A DNA stretch of 64,000 bases from Bdellovibrionales bacterium RIFOXYC1_FULL_37_79. Its GTDB lineage: Bacteria > Bdellovibrionota > Bacteriovoracia > Bacteriovoracales > Bacteriovoracaceae. The notes under the pieces were generated by a model that did no database searches, was not told the DNA's origin, and saw nothing but the letters and a program-made list of their open reading frames with translations. Made by a program: the position numbers and the translations under genes. Below are positions 16,557 to 24,456 of the stretch, piece after piece; positions within the stretch are counted from its first letter, which is position 1, and every line of letters begins with the position of its first letter. The stretch is from positions 62,001 to 126,000 of the forward strand of contig MEQB01000036.1 of assembly GCA_001770015.1 (NCBI GenBank), written 5' to 3'.

Positions 16557-16757
16557 ATGCACCTTTGCTCAGTTATCATTACAATTATATTTTTGTCCAT
16601 CATCATACTTAACTCATCTTGTTCACAACATGCTCTTACTATAAAAAAAGACTTCCTGACCTTTGAAATGAAACGCGTTGTAAATGATGACATACTTGAA
16701 CTTCATCTGGGTACTAAAAGGTACGGCCTAACTTTTAGGGATTCATCTAGTCTTTAA
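16557..16757 (+). CDS. Short lipoprotein-like protein, possibly truncated
   Basis: A protein of 66 residues; ATG 16557 follows AAGGA with about 8 bases. The N-terminus is a hydrophobic signal ending in LNSSCSQ, a weak lipobox. The last 12 residues (RYGLTFRDSSSL) are simply the translation of dispersed repeat A, so the original 3' end was probably lost when the repeat arrived. No function can be given. Confidence 0.5.
   Translation: MHLCSVIITIIFLSIIILNSSCSQHALTIKKDFLTFEMKRVVNDDILELHLGTKRYGLTFRDSSSL
16719..16750 (+). repeat. Dispersed repeat A, copy 3
   Basis: AGGTACGGCCTAACTTTTAG followed by GGATTCATCTAG. It forms the 3' end of the short lipoprotein-like gene. Confidence 0.7.
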
Positions 16758-16794
16758 ATCCACTAAAAAAACTAAAATAAATACAAACTTGATT

Positions 16795-16893
16795 GTTTCC
16801 AAGAAAAAAAATTGTAAAAAGTATCTATTCTTTACATTTCAAAAAAATTTTTTTTCATTACTTCCAAATTATCTAATATGTTGAAAACATTAT
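16795..16893 (-). pseudogene. Remnant of a TIGR02147 regulator gene, copy 1
   Basis: Reverse translation gives VFNILDNLEVMKKNFFEM, a stop, then RIDTFYNF. The intact regulator at 19624 begins NIFNSLSYRDIIKKIILE and continues KKIDSSYNF. The nucleotide match with 19520-19625 is clear in several blocks. Only the first ~35 codons remain, with a stop inside. Confidence 0.65.
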
Positions 16894-16903
16894 TAATACC
16901 AAA

Positions 16904-17000
16904 CTTTAGTTTATTTTTTATATAACTTAAGTTAAATTTTTTATTTATATTAAATTTACTTTAAGACGCGCAACGATTAAATTCACTCCATACAAAATAC
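16904..17000 (+). promoter_or_regulatory. Duplicated promoter block P1
   Basis: This block begins TTTAGTTTATTTTTTATATAAC and ends with TTTACTTTAAGACGC and a CATACAAAATACA stretch. It recurs at 19633 (P2) and 20552 (P3), each between a regulator start (minus strand) and a secreted gene (plus strand). A 10-base palindrome AACTTAAGTT (16924-16933) occurs only in P1. Conservation of noncoding sequence while neighbouring copies decay suggests a binding site. Confidence 0.6.
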
Positions 17001-17058
17001 AGGGTTGGTAAAGAAGCCTTGATGTATTGCGTTAATTATAATATAAAAGGAGAACTTT

Positions 17059-18201
17059 ATGAAATTATTTATTATTACACTACTTTCTTTAATTTGTTTT
17101 CACTCTAACGCAGTGCCCACTAGCGCGGGCCCATGGACCAGTGGCGGGGGAAATGCGTTGGTATATCCAGATGGTACTTTACGCTTTCTAGACATTACCC
17201 CAAAAAATGAATACCCCACAACTGTCCCCAGTGAGGCTACATTAGAAAAAATTTATGCCGGCCCCAGGCATTTGAAAAAGATGTATGACAACTTTGATGA
17301 TTTTCATGCCATGTTTGCTGATGCAATCAGCGAGTGGAGACAATTTTCACCGGCATTATTTGATGACATGCTTTACAAATTAGAAAGCGTCAAAGCTTAC
17401 TTTGTGCTATTTAATACCTATAAGGCCATTATAAAGCACAACAATGCCACACTTGCCGTATACTCACCAAGTGCCCCACAAAACGTACAAGTTTTGGCAG
17501 CTCTTTATGAAGTATCTCATATATCTTTTGACAAAAGAGTCTATGATAAACTAGCAAGCGATCAGGACCGACTGGCGGTAGTGGTTCACGAAGGACTTAG
17601 GCAATACTTCTACTTATTAAATCAAGATTGGCGAATGATATCTACAGGTGAACTGGAGGAAGCGGTCAATATTTTCATCACTCAAAAACCATCACAAGTT
17701 GCCTTTAACCGACTTGAAACCGTAATTAAGCACAAGAGCATAAATTATTCAAACCTTGTACGTAATGGAAAACAAATAATTGAGCAGTTGGCACAATTAT
17801 CACAATTAACCAACGAAGAAATTAAAAAACTGGTTGCGATGATAACTACCTTTAATCAAAAAATGAGCGTGGTTACAAAATTTAATGATTATATTTCATG
17901 GGAGTTGTTGGAAACTACTGCGAAGGTATTTATCAAATTTGATACGGAATATGAATCCATTCACAAATCCATAGGAAGAAACAACCCAACACAACGATCC
18001 CAAATAATAGCTGCACGTGATGGATCAAGAGATCTATTCTGGTTTGCAACAGCAAAAATGGTTACGGCTGGTGACAATCCAGTTAATCAATTGCAAGTTC
18101 AGTTTTCGCAAGGTCTCACCCCCATTAGTGAAGTTATCTTAAAACCAGGTTACTGTTTTAATGCAGATAAATTGATTGAGATTGTTCGTTGCGATTTCTA
18201 A
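17059..18201 (+). CDS. Secreted GGGN/HE-family protein A
   Basis: A protein of 380 residues; ATG 17059 follows AAAGGAGAAC. Signal peptide MKLFIITLLSLICFHSNA. The mature N-terminus carries the family hallmark WTSGGGNALVYPDGTLRFLDI. Near residue 176 is VVVHEGLRQY, an HE motif lacking the second His of HExxH, so metal binding is uncertain. From about residue 230 there is a helical module (QIIEQLAQLSQLTNEEIKKL...FNQKMS...VFIKFDTEY). The paralogue at 21494 is co-linear over its whole length, and the product at 20704 contains two copies of the module. Probably periplasmic or secreted; function unknown. Confidence 0.8.
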   Translation: MKLFIITLLSLICFHSNAVPTSAGPWTSGGGNALVYPDGTLRFLDITPKNEYPTTVPSEATLEKIYAGPRHLKKMYDNFDDFHAMFADAISEWRQFSPALFDDMLYKLESVKAYFVLFNTYKAIIKHNNATLAVYSPSAPQNVQVLAALYEVSHISFDKRVYDKLASDQDRLAVVVHEGLRQYFYLLNQDWRMISTGELEEAVNIFITQKPSQVAFNRLETVIKHKSINYSNLVRNGKQIIEQLAQLSQLTNEEIKKLVAMITTFNQKMSVVTKFNDYISWELLETTAKVFIKFDTEYESIHKSIGRNNPTQRSQIIAARDGSRDLFWFATAKMVTAGDNPVNQLQVQFSQGLTPISEVILKPGYCFNADKLIEIVRCDF

Positions 18202-18245
18202 AATAGACACCATTACTTCTCGGCAAACACATTTAACATACTCAA

Positions 18246-18270
18246 AATGGGGGAATATATTTCCCCCATT
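18246..18270. terminator. Bidirectional terminator
   Basis: Perfect arms ATGGGGGAA and TTCCCCCAT enclose TATAT. It lies between the secreted protein A gene and the convergent acetyltransferase gene. The GGCAAACACATT block before it (18222 region) recurs after the other two copies of the locus. Confidence 0.75.
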
Positions 18271-18272
18271 TC

Positions 18273-18307
18273 AGGTACGGCCTGACTTTAAGGGATGCAC
18301 GTTATTA
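18273..18307 (+). repeat. Dispersed repeat A, copy 4
   Basis: AGGTACGGCCTGACTTTAAG followed by GGATGCACGTTATTA. It overlaps the last codons of the minus-strand acetyltransferase gene. Confidence 0.7.
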
Positions 18308-18788
18308 AATGCTCCATTATCTTTTCAATTTGTCCGTTCAATTCCATTTCCATAATCAAGCTCCACCCCCATTTGCGATATAAATTCTCTTGATTAGGGG
18401 TATGAAGAAATATCCTGGAATGACCAAGATGATTTAATTTATTTTTTACCGAGCAAAAAAGTTGATACCCCAAACCTTGCTTCCTATATTCAGGTAATAC
18501 ATAGAGCGATCCAAACCAAGGGGAGAAATCCTTGGTCTTATCATTCCCCCACTTTAAATAAGTTCCCGCAATACCAACAATTTTCCCATCAACGTAACCA
18601 ACTAAAGTGAACACGTTGGGATCTTGAATTTCTAATTGTTTTTGTAAACCTAAAATATATTTTTCTACAGAGCTTTCCTTATAATATTTGCCAAAACCAT
18701 CGTATTTCATCTGAGCGACCTTTGAAATCTGTTCATCTTCGTTGGTTAATGATCTCACTTGCCAGGATGACCATTTCGGCATACTCAT
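18288..18788 (-). CDS. GNAT family N-acetyltransferase
   Basis: A protein of 166 residues from ATG 18788, which has AAAGG 6 bases before it; an in-frame ATG at 18815 would overlap the upstream gene and lacks a site. The acetyl-CoA motif A is SLYVLPEYRKQGLGYQLF (RKQGLG), with a preceding strand FTLVGYVDGKIVGIAG. C-terminal YRKWGW corresponds to motif B. It follows the TIGR02147 regulator by 11 bases and is surely cotranscribed with it. Substrate unknown. Confidence 0.82.
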   Translation of the reverse strand: MSMPKWSSWQVRSLTNEDEQISKVAQMKYDGFGKYYKESSVEKYILGLQKQLEIQDPNVFTLVGYVDGKIVGIAGTYLKWGNDKTKDFSPWFGSLYVLPEYRKQGLGYQLFCSVKNKLNHLGHSRIFLHTPNQENLYRKWGWSLIMEMELNGQIEKIMEHLITCIP

Positions 18789-18799
18789 ACACGCCTTTC

Positions 18800-19624
18800 T
18801 TAATTTTCCATCCACGGAAAAAGATCAAAGTTCATAAAGTATGCATTTTCTGATTCTGCCTTTTGAGCAGCTGGTTCAATCTCTTTTAAAAATTCAAAAA
18901 ATTTCCCTTGAATAAATTTCCGCGTGTCCTCCGTCGCTGCAAAAACCACCGCAAAACTATACGAAGACTCGGCTTTGAGATTTCTCAATTTTTGCATGGA
19001 AAGATTTTTAAGCTCATTTCTCCAAGTTTTATAAATGGGACTGTCGGAGGGCAAATGCAGGCCATCTTGTATGACTTTTATTTCTTTTCCTTCTTTGGAA
19101 ATAATTCCGAGTTTTTCCAAAGTCGTTATTGAATTCATGATTCTAAACACCGGAACATTAATATCTTTGGCAAGTAATTGGATATTTTTCCTATACCTTT
19201 CGATGGCCAAGGAAACATGAACTATTTGGTTTATAGGATCCAAATAGTAGTGATAAATTTCCTCCGTATCAACCGTCATTTTTTTTGCCGAAATATATTG
19301 ATCCGTTTTTTCGTATTTGGCCTGCATGGATTTGATCATGGATAGCAATTTATCTTTTCTGTCTTTTAAACCACTCCTTTCATAATTTAAAAGTAATTCC
19401 AGGTAGTGAGATTGATCACTGTTTAATTTTAAAAATTCACACACCATATAAAGCTGATCAAAATTTAAGTCTGCTTTACCTTTTAAACAGTTTGATAAAT
19501 AGGTTTTTTGCACTCTAATTGCTTTGGCCAAATTTTGAAAATTGTAAGAACTATCTATTTTTTTCCTTTCCAAAATAATCTTTTTTATTATATCTCGATA
19601 ACTTAAACTGTTGAATATATTCAT
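18800..19624 (-). CDS. TIGR02147 family regulator (intact copy)
   Basis: A protein of 274 residues, typical for TIGR02147/DUF4423. The N-terminus (NIFNSLSYRDIIKKIILERKK) and the HTH-like LAKAIRVQKTYLSNCLKGKADLNFDQ (about 28-53) match the family. The central HYYLDPINQIV and the later winged-helix part (DINVPVFRIMNSITTLEKLGII) are also present. Members are presumed DNA-binding regulators. It is divergent from promoter block P2, and decayed copies of its 5' end lie next to P1 and P3, so it may control all copies of this locus and its own acetyltransferase partner. Confidence 0.85.
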   Translation of the reverse strand: MNIFNSLSYRDIIKKIILERKKIDSSYNFQNLAKAIRVQKTYLSNCLKGKADLNFDQLYMVCEFLKLNSDQSHYLELLLNYERSGLKDRKDKLLSMIKSMQAKYEKTDQYISAKKMTVDTEEIYHYYLDPINQIVHVSLAIERYRKNIQLLAKDINVPVFRIMNSITTLEKLGIISKEGKEIKVIQDGLHLPSDSPIYKTWRNELKNLSMQKLRNLKAESSYSFAVVFAATEDTRKFIQGKFFEFLKEIEPAAQKAESENAYFMNFDLFPWMEN

Positions 19625-19632
19625 AATACTTA

Positions 19633-19730
19633 ATTTTAGTTTATTTTTTATATAACTTCAACATAATCATTTATTAATATTAAATTTACTAAAATGCATA
19701 CGATGGTTAAATTAGCCCACAAAAAATGAG
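19633..19730 (+). promoter_or_regulatory. Duplicated promoter block P2
   Basis: TTTTAGTTTATTTTTTATATAAC, then TTTATTAATATTAAATTTACT and GGTTAAATTAGCCCAC; aligns with P1 and P3. It begins 9 bases from the start codon of the intact regulator, which is transcribed away from it. On its plus side only a decayed secreted-gene copy remains. Confidence 0.6.
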
Positions 19731-19785
19731 GTTAATAAACAATTTTTAGCGCATAAGGCCAACCCTATCGTTAGGGAATAAAGAT

Positions 19786-20140
19786 AAAAAATTATTTATT
19801 ACTACAGTAAACCTAAAAAACAGCACACCTGTTGCGATTAATTGCGAACCTCTATTACTACAAAATATGCGTTACAATGGTAATTCATTACCATTAACCA
19901 TGGAGCTCGTTTCTATGTTATCAGATATCCAATTGCTTTCACGATCATTCCTAAAAGAAGTGTCCCTGAAATTTAAGCGATATTTTTTTAATGATTGCTC
20001 AAATACAGGTAAAATTTGAATATCCGGTAACTTTTAAATTTGTTATTGATAATTATAATATATTTGAAAGTTTTTTTGGTGGCCTGGAAGATAAACAATA
20101 TGTTTCGATGTCAATCGACCTTACCAACAGCTTATAATCT
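19786..20140 (+). pseudogene. Decayed copy of the GGGN secreted-protein gene
   Basis: AAAAAATTATTTATTACTAC (19786 on) resembles the signal-peptide start ATGAAATTATTTATTATTAC of the genes at 17059 and 20704, but the ATG is lost. Two short open stretches follow: one ends NDCSNTGKI near 20020, and one gives FVIDNYNIFESFFGGLEDK and ends near 20137. Neither shows GGGN or HE. The position, between P2 and a terminator block shared with the intact copies, supports a dead third copy; the coding similarity beyond the signal peptide is weak. Confidence 0.55.
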
Positions 20141-20170
20141 CTAAGCTTAGAAAAAAGAGTTTGTTATTTA

Positions 20171-20205
20171 TCAGGCAAGAAGTTTATACAAAACGTCTTG
20201 CCTGA
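20171..20205 (+). terminator. Hairpin after decayed copy
   Basis: TCAGGCAAGA and TCTTGCCTGA are perfect arms separated by about 15 bases. No long T-run follows. Confidence 0.5.
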
Positions 20206-20289
20206 ATTTCATTCTGATATAACCCCACAACCTCTTGGCAAACACATTCTCCATACTCAAAAAGCAGCACAGGTACTTTTGCGAGATAT

Positions 20290-20318
20290 GGGGGCGATAA
20301 TTATCGTCCCCGTTTTTT
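20290..20318 (+). terminator. Rho-independent terminator
   Basis: GGGG-CGATAATTATCG-TCCCC followed by GTTTTTTT. It is preceded by TTGGCAAACACATT, shared with the 3' flanks at 18222 and 22646, which marks the end of the duplicated unit. Confidence 0.8.
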
Positions 20319-20382
20319 TGTAAATGTTATTCACCCTCCTGAGGAGGGCAGCAGGAAAATAGCACAAAAAGTAAATCAAGAT

Positions 20383-20540
20383 TTAAGTCAGTCTGCCGCT
20401 TAAACAGTTTGAAAAGTAAGTTTTTGTGCTCAAATTGTTTTGAATAAATTGTGAGGATTGTAAAAACTATCTATATTTCACCTCTCCAAAATATTATTTT
20501 TGACTACTGATAGAAATGTAACTAATTGAATATATTAATT
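20383..20540 (-). pseudogene. Remnant of a TIGR02147 regulator gene, copy 2
   Basis: Reverse translation gives IFN-stop-LHFYQ, then SKIIFWRGEI, IVFTIL, KQFEHKNLLFKLFKRQTDLNLD. This aligns along the first ~55 codons of the intact regulator (KIIL, YNFQNLAKAIRVQKTYLSNCLKGKADLNFD). Several stops and substitutions show that it is dead. It lies directly before P3, as the intact copy lies before P2. Confidence 0.75.
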
Positions 20541-20551
20541 TAAAATCATAA

Positions 20552-20655
20552 TAGTTAATTTTTTATATAACTTTAATTAAAATGTTTATTCATATATAAT
20601 TTACCTTTAGACGCACAGGGATTAAAGTCGCACCATACAAAATACAAGGTTGATC
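20552..20655 (+). promoter_or_regulatory. Duplicated promoter block P3
   Basis: TAGTTAATTTTTTATATAAC, TTTATTCATATATAATTTACC, TTTAGACGCACAGGGATTAAA and CATACAAAATACAAGGTTG match P1 most closely (both keep GACGC and CATACAAAATACA). Precedes the domain-shuffled gene at 20704. Confidence 0.6.
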
Positions 20656-20703
20656 AAAAATTATTGACATTGAGCGTCAACCGTATTACAAAAGGAGAAC
20701 TTT

Positions 20704-21450
20704 ATGAAATTATTTATTATTACACTATTTTCTTTAATCTGTTTCCACACTAGCGCAGCGTTTCAAACTAACGATGGGGGAAATTCTGTCTGTTCCCAGA
20801 ATTATTCTGAGCAGATCACTTCGGGCAACAAAATTATCAAAGCACTGGAGCAAACCTCAAAATTTAGTACAAATGAAATTGCAGTAGTTTTATCAAAGAT
20901 TGCAAAATTTAATTATGAAATGAATTTAGCCCTAGCACACGATACTGAAACCAGCTCTAAAGATTTGTTTCCAGTTGCTAACCAACTGTTTATTAAATTT
21001 GATAGTCAATATGCTATTTTATTTAAAACTATAAAACATGACAGGAAGCTTTTGGACAAACTCAAAAATGAGTTCAAAAATTCAGACAATATTCGTTATG
21101 CCTTGGCAGCAAAATATTATGCTACCCAGATAGATTTGGGAAACCAAATTATCGAAGATTTGACACAGTCATCACACTTTAGCTTAGATGAAATTGCAGT
21201 AATTTTATCAAGGATTGCAAAATTCAACCTCGAAATAACTTCACTCTTGGAAAACAATTGTGTCAGAACTACGAAGTTACTTGAAGTTGTGTATCATCTA
21301 TATGTTGAGTTTGATTATAAATTTGATATTTTTTATTCCACTCTAGATAATAACCAGGGACTCGTATCCAAACTTAAAGATGAATTAACAAACTCAGAAG
21401 ATAATTACTTGGCAATGGTGAGTCTCCGCTATTGGTACAAAACAAAATGA
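20704..21450 (+). CDS. Secreted protein with two tandem GGGN-family helical modules
   Basis: A protein of 248 residues; ATG 20704 follows AAAAGGAGAAC. The signal peptide (MKLFIITLFSLICFHTSA) is nearly identical to that of protein A. The GGGN segment is reduced to DGGNSVC and the HE domain is absent. Residues ~33-137 and ~138-242 are two copies of the helical module (QIT/GNKIIKALEQTS...EIAVVLSKIAKFN and LGNQIIEDLTQSS...EIAVILSRIAKFN). A deletion of the HE domain plus module duplication explains it. It could modulate or compete with its full-length neighbours; that is speculation. Confidence 0.75.
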   Translation: MKLFIITLFSLICFHTSAAFQTNDGGNSVCSQNYSEQITSGNKIIKALEQTSKFSTNEIAVVLSKIAKFNYEMNLALAHDTETSSKDLFPVANQLFIKFDSQYAILFKTIKHDRKLLDKLKNEFKNSDNIRYALAAKYYATQIDLGNQIIEDLTQSSHFSLDEIAVILSRIAKFNLEITSLLENNCVRTTKLLEVVYHLYVEFDYKFDIFYSTLDNNQGLVSKLKDELTNSEDNYLAMVSLRYWYKTK

Positions 21451-21493
21451 TTATTTTAGCTTTGGGACTTAAAAAAATGTTATGGGAAAATTT

Positions 21494-22633
21494 ATGAAAT
21501 TCTATATTGTTGTCTTACTCTTTTTAATTTGTTTTCAAGTCACTGCTGGTGTCTGGACCAGCGGTGGGGGAAATGCGCTAGTGTACCCGGATGGTACACT
21601 ACGCTTTTTGGATATTACCAAAAAAAATGAGTACCCCATTGTTGCCCCCAGTAAAAAGGTGCTGGAGAAAATTTATTCCGGCCCACGAAAATTAAAAACA
21701 CTCTCTGTTAAATTTGATAAATTTTACTCCATGTTTTTTGAAGTTGTTAGCGATTGGAGAGACTATTCCCCTGCTTTAATTGATGACATACTGTCTAGGG
21801 TTGAACGTATGGAAGCCTCCTTTATTTTATACAATTATTATAAAGCTTATTTAAAGGGTGATAATTCCAATCTCATTTTGTACTCTCCAAGTGCCAGAAA
21901 AGATGTACAAGTTTTGGCTGCCTCCTACACCGTTTCCCATATTTATTTTCACAAAAGAATTTATGATAAACTGGCAACCGATACAGACCGTCGGGCCCTA
22001 GTCGTGCACGAAGGACTCAGGCAATACCTCTACTCATTAAATCAAGATTGGCGAAATATATCGATTAGTGACCTCGAAGAAGCAGTTAATATCATGGTTA
22101 CCCAAAAACCATCTCTCATCGCCGCCAAACATCTTGAGACAATAGTTGAACACCATAACACCGACTACTCCACACTCATAAATTATGGCAGGGAACTGAT
22201 TGACCAGCTAGACCAAGCTTCAGCGTTAAACTCAGAAGAAATCAAAGAACTATTAACCAAAGTCACAAAATTCAATCAAGAAACCAGCACCATTAAACAT
22301 TTTAATTGTAACAACCATGATCTGTTTTTCGTTGTTATGAAAGTCTTTCACGCCTTGAATGATCAATTTAATTTTTTGCGTAATTCCGTTGGGAAAAACC
22401 AAGAACAATTATCCATACTAAAAAATGAATTAACCAGATCGGAAGAAACCAGTTGGCGAGCAGTCGCAGACGGTTATGATGAGAGTACTAATCTGGTCAC
22501 TCAACATTCAAGGCGAATCAATGATTTTATTAAGACAATAGCAGAATGGTTTGATCCAACTAGCGATGTTAAATTAAAATGGGGATCTTGCTATGATGCG
22601 AACACACTAAAAATTGTTGGTTGCTTCTTTTAA
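21494..22633 (+). CDS. Secreted GGGN/HE-family protein B
   Basis: A protein of 379 residues. ATG 21494 is used because the GGGAAAATTT before it is the decayed equivalent of the GGAGAACTTT leader of protein A; an in-frame ATG exists at 21482. Signal peptide ends FQVTAG. It contains WTSGGGNALVYPDGTLRFLDI almost unchanged, LVVHEGLRQYLYSLN near residue 175, and one helical module at the C-terminus ending CYDANTLKIVGCFF. It lies 43 bases after the module-only gene, probably on the same transcript. Confidence 0.8.
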   Translation: MKFYIVVLLFLICFQVTAGVWTSGGGNALVYPDGTLRFLDITKKNEYPIVAPSKKVLEKIYSGPRKLKTLSVKFDKFYSMFFEVVSDWRDYSPALIDDILSRVERMEASFILYNYYKAYLKGDNSNLILYSPSARKDVQVLAASYTVSHIYFHKRIYDKLATDTDRRALVVHEGLRQYLYSLNQDWRNISISDLEEAVNIMVTQKPSLIAAKHLETIVEHHNTDYSTLINYGRELIDQLDQASALNSEEIKELLTKVTKFNQETSTIKHFNCNNHDLFFVVMKVFHALNDQFNFLRNSVGKNQEQLSILKNELTRSEETSWRAVADGYDESTNLVTQHSRRINDFIKTIAEWFDPTSDVKLKWGSCYDANTLKIVGCFF

Positions 22634-22762
22634 TACAGATATTTCTGGCAAACACATTTAGGGTATGGAATTTTTATAGGAAACGTTTTTTTTACAGAAT
22701 TTTTAGTTTTAGTGCTAAACTTCGCAAGTGTTTTTTAAGTTAATCTAATCGAAGGCAAAAGC

Positions 22763-23281
22763 ATGAAACTGAATCAAATCCTTATCGTTATAGTTTCCTT
22801 ATTTTTCACTATAACCGGTTATTCAGCCACCACTGAAGTATCTCTTACATTTTCAATTGGCATGTATTCACCAATTAGTATTGTGGGTAAAGTAACCAAT
22901 GCTGACCTACTCGATGGTAATCATGCCCATAGATTCATCCTTTATATCAATGACCAATTCATAGATCACTTTGAACCAATTACGGCGGCAAATTCCTTAC
23001 CGGAAGGTAATGGCTACACTACTACCGTAATTTATACTGGTTCCATTCTTTGTGACAACTGTACCTCATCCCAATTTATCAGGATGGGGGATCAAACCAT
23101 CGACAACCGTCCTTACCGCCTATTTGTAACGGAATATACTTATTCAGATGGCAATACTTATGTACTGGAAACTTTGGTACCTCGAAGTAGTCTTTTTGAA
23201 GGTGTAATTGAATATATCCTTTATAACAAAGCTTCCAACCTATGGATCGACAGACGTTATTTTAATTATAGTTCAATCTAG
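22763..23281 (+). CDS. Secreted beta-rich hypothetical protein
   Basis: A protein of 172 residues; ATG 22763 has GAAGG upstream. Signal peptide ending GYSATT. Alternating hydrophobic strands (VSLTFSIGMYSPISIVGKV, RFILYINDQFI, YRLFVTEYTYS) suggest a beta-sandwich. One pair of close cysteines is seen (LCDNC). No family recognised. The stop overlaps the stop of the convergent double GNAT gene by 4 bases. Confidence 0.7.
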   Translation: MKLNQILIVIVSLFFTITGYSATTEVSLTFSIGMYSPISIVGKVTNADLLDGNHAHRFILYINDQFIDHFEPITAANSLPEGNGYTTTVIYTGSILCDNCTSSQFIRMGDQTIDNRPYRLFVTEYTYSDGNTYVLETLVPRSSLFEGVIEYILYNKASNLWIDRRYFNYSSI

Positions 23282-24324
23282 TTGCTTAATTTCTTCACCA
23301 TAATCAAACACGGATTATCTTCATTCCAAAAATCTTTAAGCTCTTCTAATGGGGAAAATCCCACTGATTCATAAAACTTTCTAGTTTGTTCATACTCTTT
23401 ATTTTCCCTCGAAGGTCCCAGAGTTTTGACTTGAACAAACTTTACGCCATCATCTTGTAAATAATCTTCAGCCGCTTTCATGAGTCTCTTCCCGAGGCCT
23501 TGATTATGAAAACTTGGCATTACTCCTATTAAAAATATTTCCGCAGAATCTTTATTATGCTTAAGGAGCGAAACAAATCCAACCACCTCATCATTTTTAA
23601 GAGCTACCAGCATGGGTTTATCGCTCACTTCATTTATATAATTTATCACTGCACTTTCAATTCCAAACCACAGGGGAAGCGACCTGAGTATTTTTTCGCA
23701 AATGAAGCCTTTATTTTGAGATTGGAAGACAAACTTAAAATCATTCGACATTTTTCCTTGTTTTTCTTTTTCGTATTCCGATTTTAATTTTGAACACACT
23801 GAAAGACTTCTTATATTATTACTCTCGAAAACAACTTCTCTCAGTGTTCCCTCATGGACATAATTTAATCGTCGAGCAATTGAACCCGATTTTTTATTAA
23901 GCGGATCAAAGCGGATAACCAGGCGATTAAAACCCATTTCAAAAAGAGTTTTTTCCAAGTTCATTACTGCCTCGGTCATATATCCATTTCCTTCGAACTT
24001 ACCCAGTATCCAATAGCCCATCTCCAAGCTACAATTTATCCAACTTACGTTAAACAGTCCTATGTTACCCATATACTCATTGTCAGAATTTCGAAAAATA
24101 CCAAAATGAAATCCCTTCTTTTCTTTCCAAGCCTCATTAGCTTCATTGATAAAATTAATTTCATCGTTTACTGATTTCAAAAATTCAGGCCAAGGTAAAA
24201 ACCTGGCCAGACGTTCTCGATCTTGATCCACGTATTGAAACATCTTCGTAGCTAAATCCATATATAGCTTTTTTAGAGAGATTCTCTCTCCTTGGATATA
24301 CTCAGGTAAAAATTGTTCTTCCAT
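23278..24324 (-). CDS. Fused double GNAT acetyltransferase
   Basis: A protein of 348 residues. Residues 1-185 are a RimJ/RimL-type acetyltransferase (RISLKKLYMDLATKMFQY start, FGIFRNSDNEYMGNIGLF, EMGYWILGKFEGNGYMTEAV, RRLNYVHEGTLRE). Residues 195-348 are a second GNAT domain with a clear motif A (IFLIGVMPSFHNQGLGKRLMKAAE) and KFYESVGF. The two halves join through a charged linker (YEKEKQGK). RimJ/RimL-type enzymes acetylate protein N-termini or small molecules; the target of the second domain is unknown. Confidence 0.85.
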   Translation of the reverse strand: MEEQFLPEYIQGERISLKKLYMDLATKMFQYVDQDRERLARFLPWPEFLKSVNDEINFINEANEAWKEKKGFHFGIFRNSDNEYMGNIGLFNVSWINCSLEMGYWILGKFEGNGYMTEAVMNLEKTLFEMGFNRLVIRFDPLNKKSGSIARRLNYVHEGTLREVVFESNNIRSLSVCSKLKSEYEKEKQGKMSNDFKFVFQSQNKGFICEKILRSLPLWFGIESAVINYINEVSDKPMLVALKNDEVVGFVSLLKHNKDSAEIFLIGVMPSFHNQGLGKRLMKAAEDYLQDDGVKFVQVKTLGPSRENKEYEQTRKFYESVGFSPLEELKDFWNEDNPCLIMVKKLSN

Positions 24325-24357
24325 ATTAGCTCCTTCGCAAACATCATATCATAACTG

Positions 24358-24381
24358 GAGCTTTGTAATAATACAAAGCTC
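24358..24381. terminator. Hairpin between antiporter and double GNAT genes
   Basis: Perfect arms GAGCTTTGTA and TACAAAGCTC with a 4-base loop, in the 130-base gap between two minus-strand genes. There is no T-run on the minus-strand 3' side, so it may instead be an operator for the downstream gene. Confidence 0.45.
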
Positions 24382-24456
24382 ATAAAAAATAATCATCATT
24401 GGTCAGATCATTATTGCTTTTATTGATAGGTGGTAAATGTCCATGGCAGTTTTAAA

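Noticed and set aside
17587-17619. HE motif of GGGN proteins as a true HExxH zinc protease site
   Set aside because: The second histidine is absent in all four HE-bearing paralogues in the window, so protease activity cannot be claimed.
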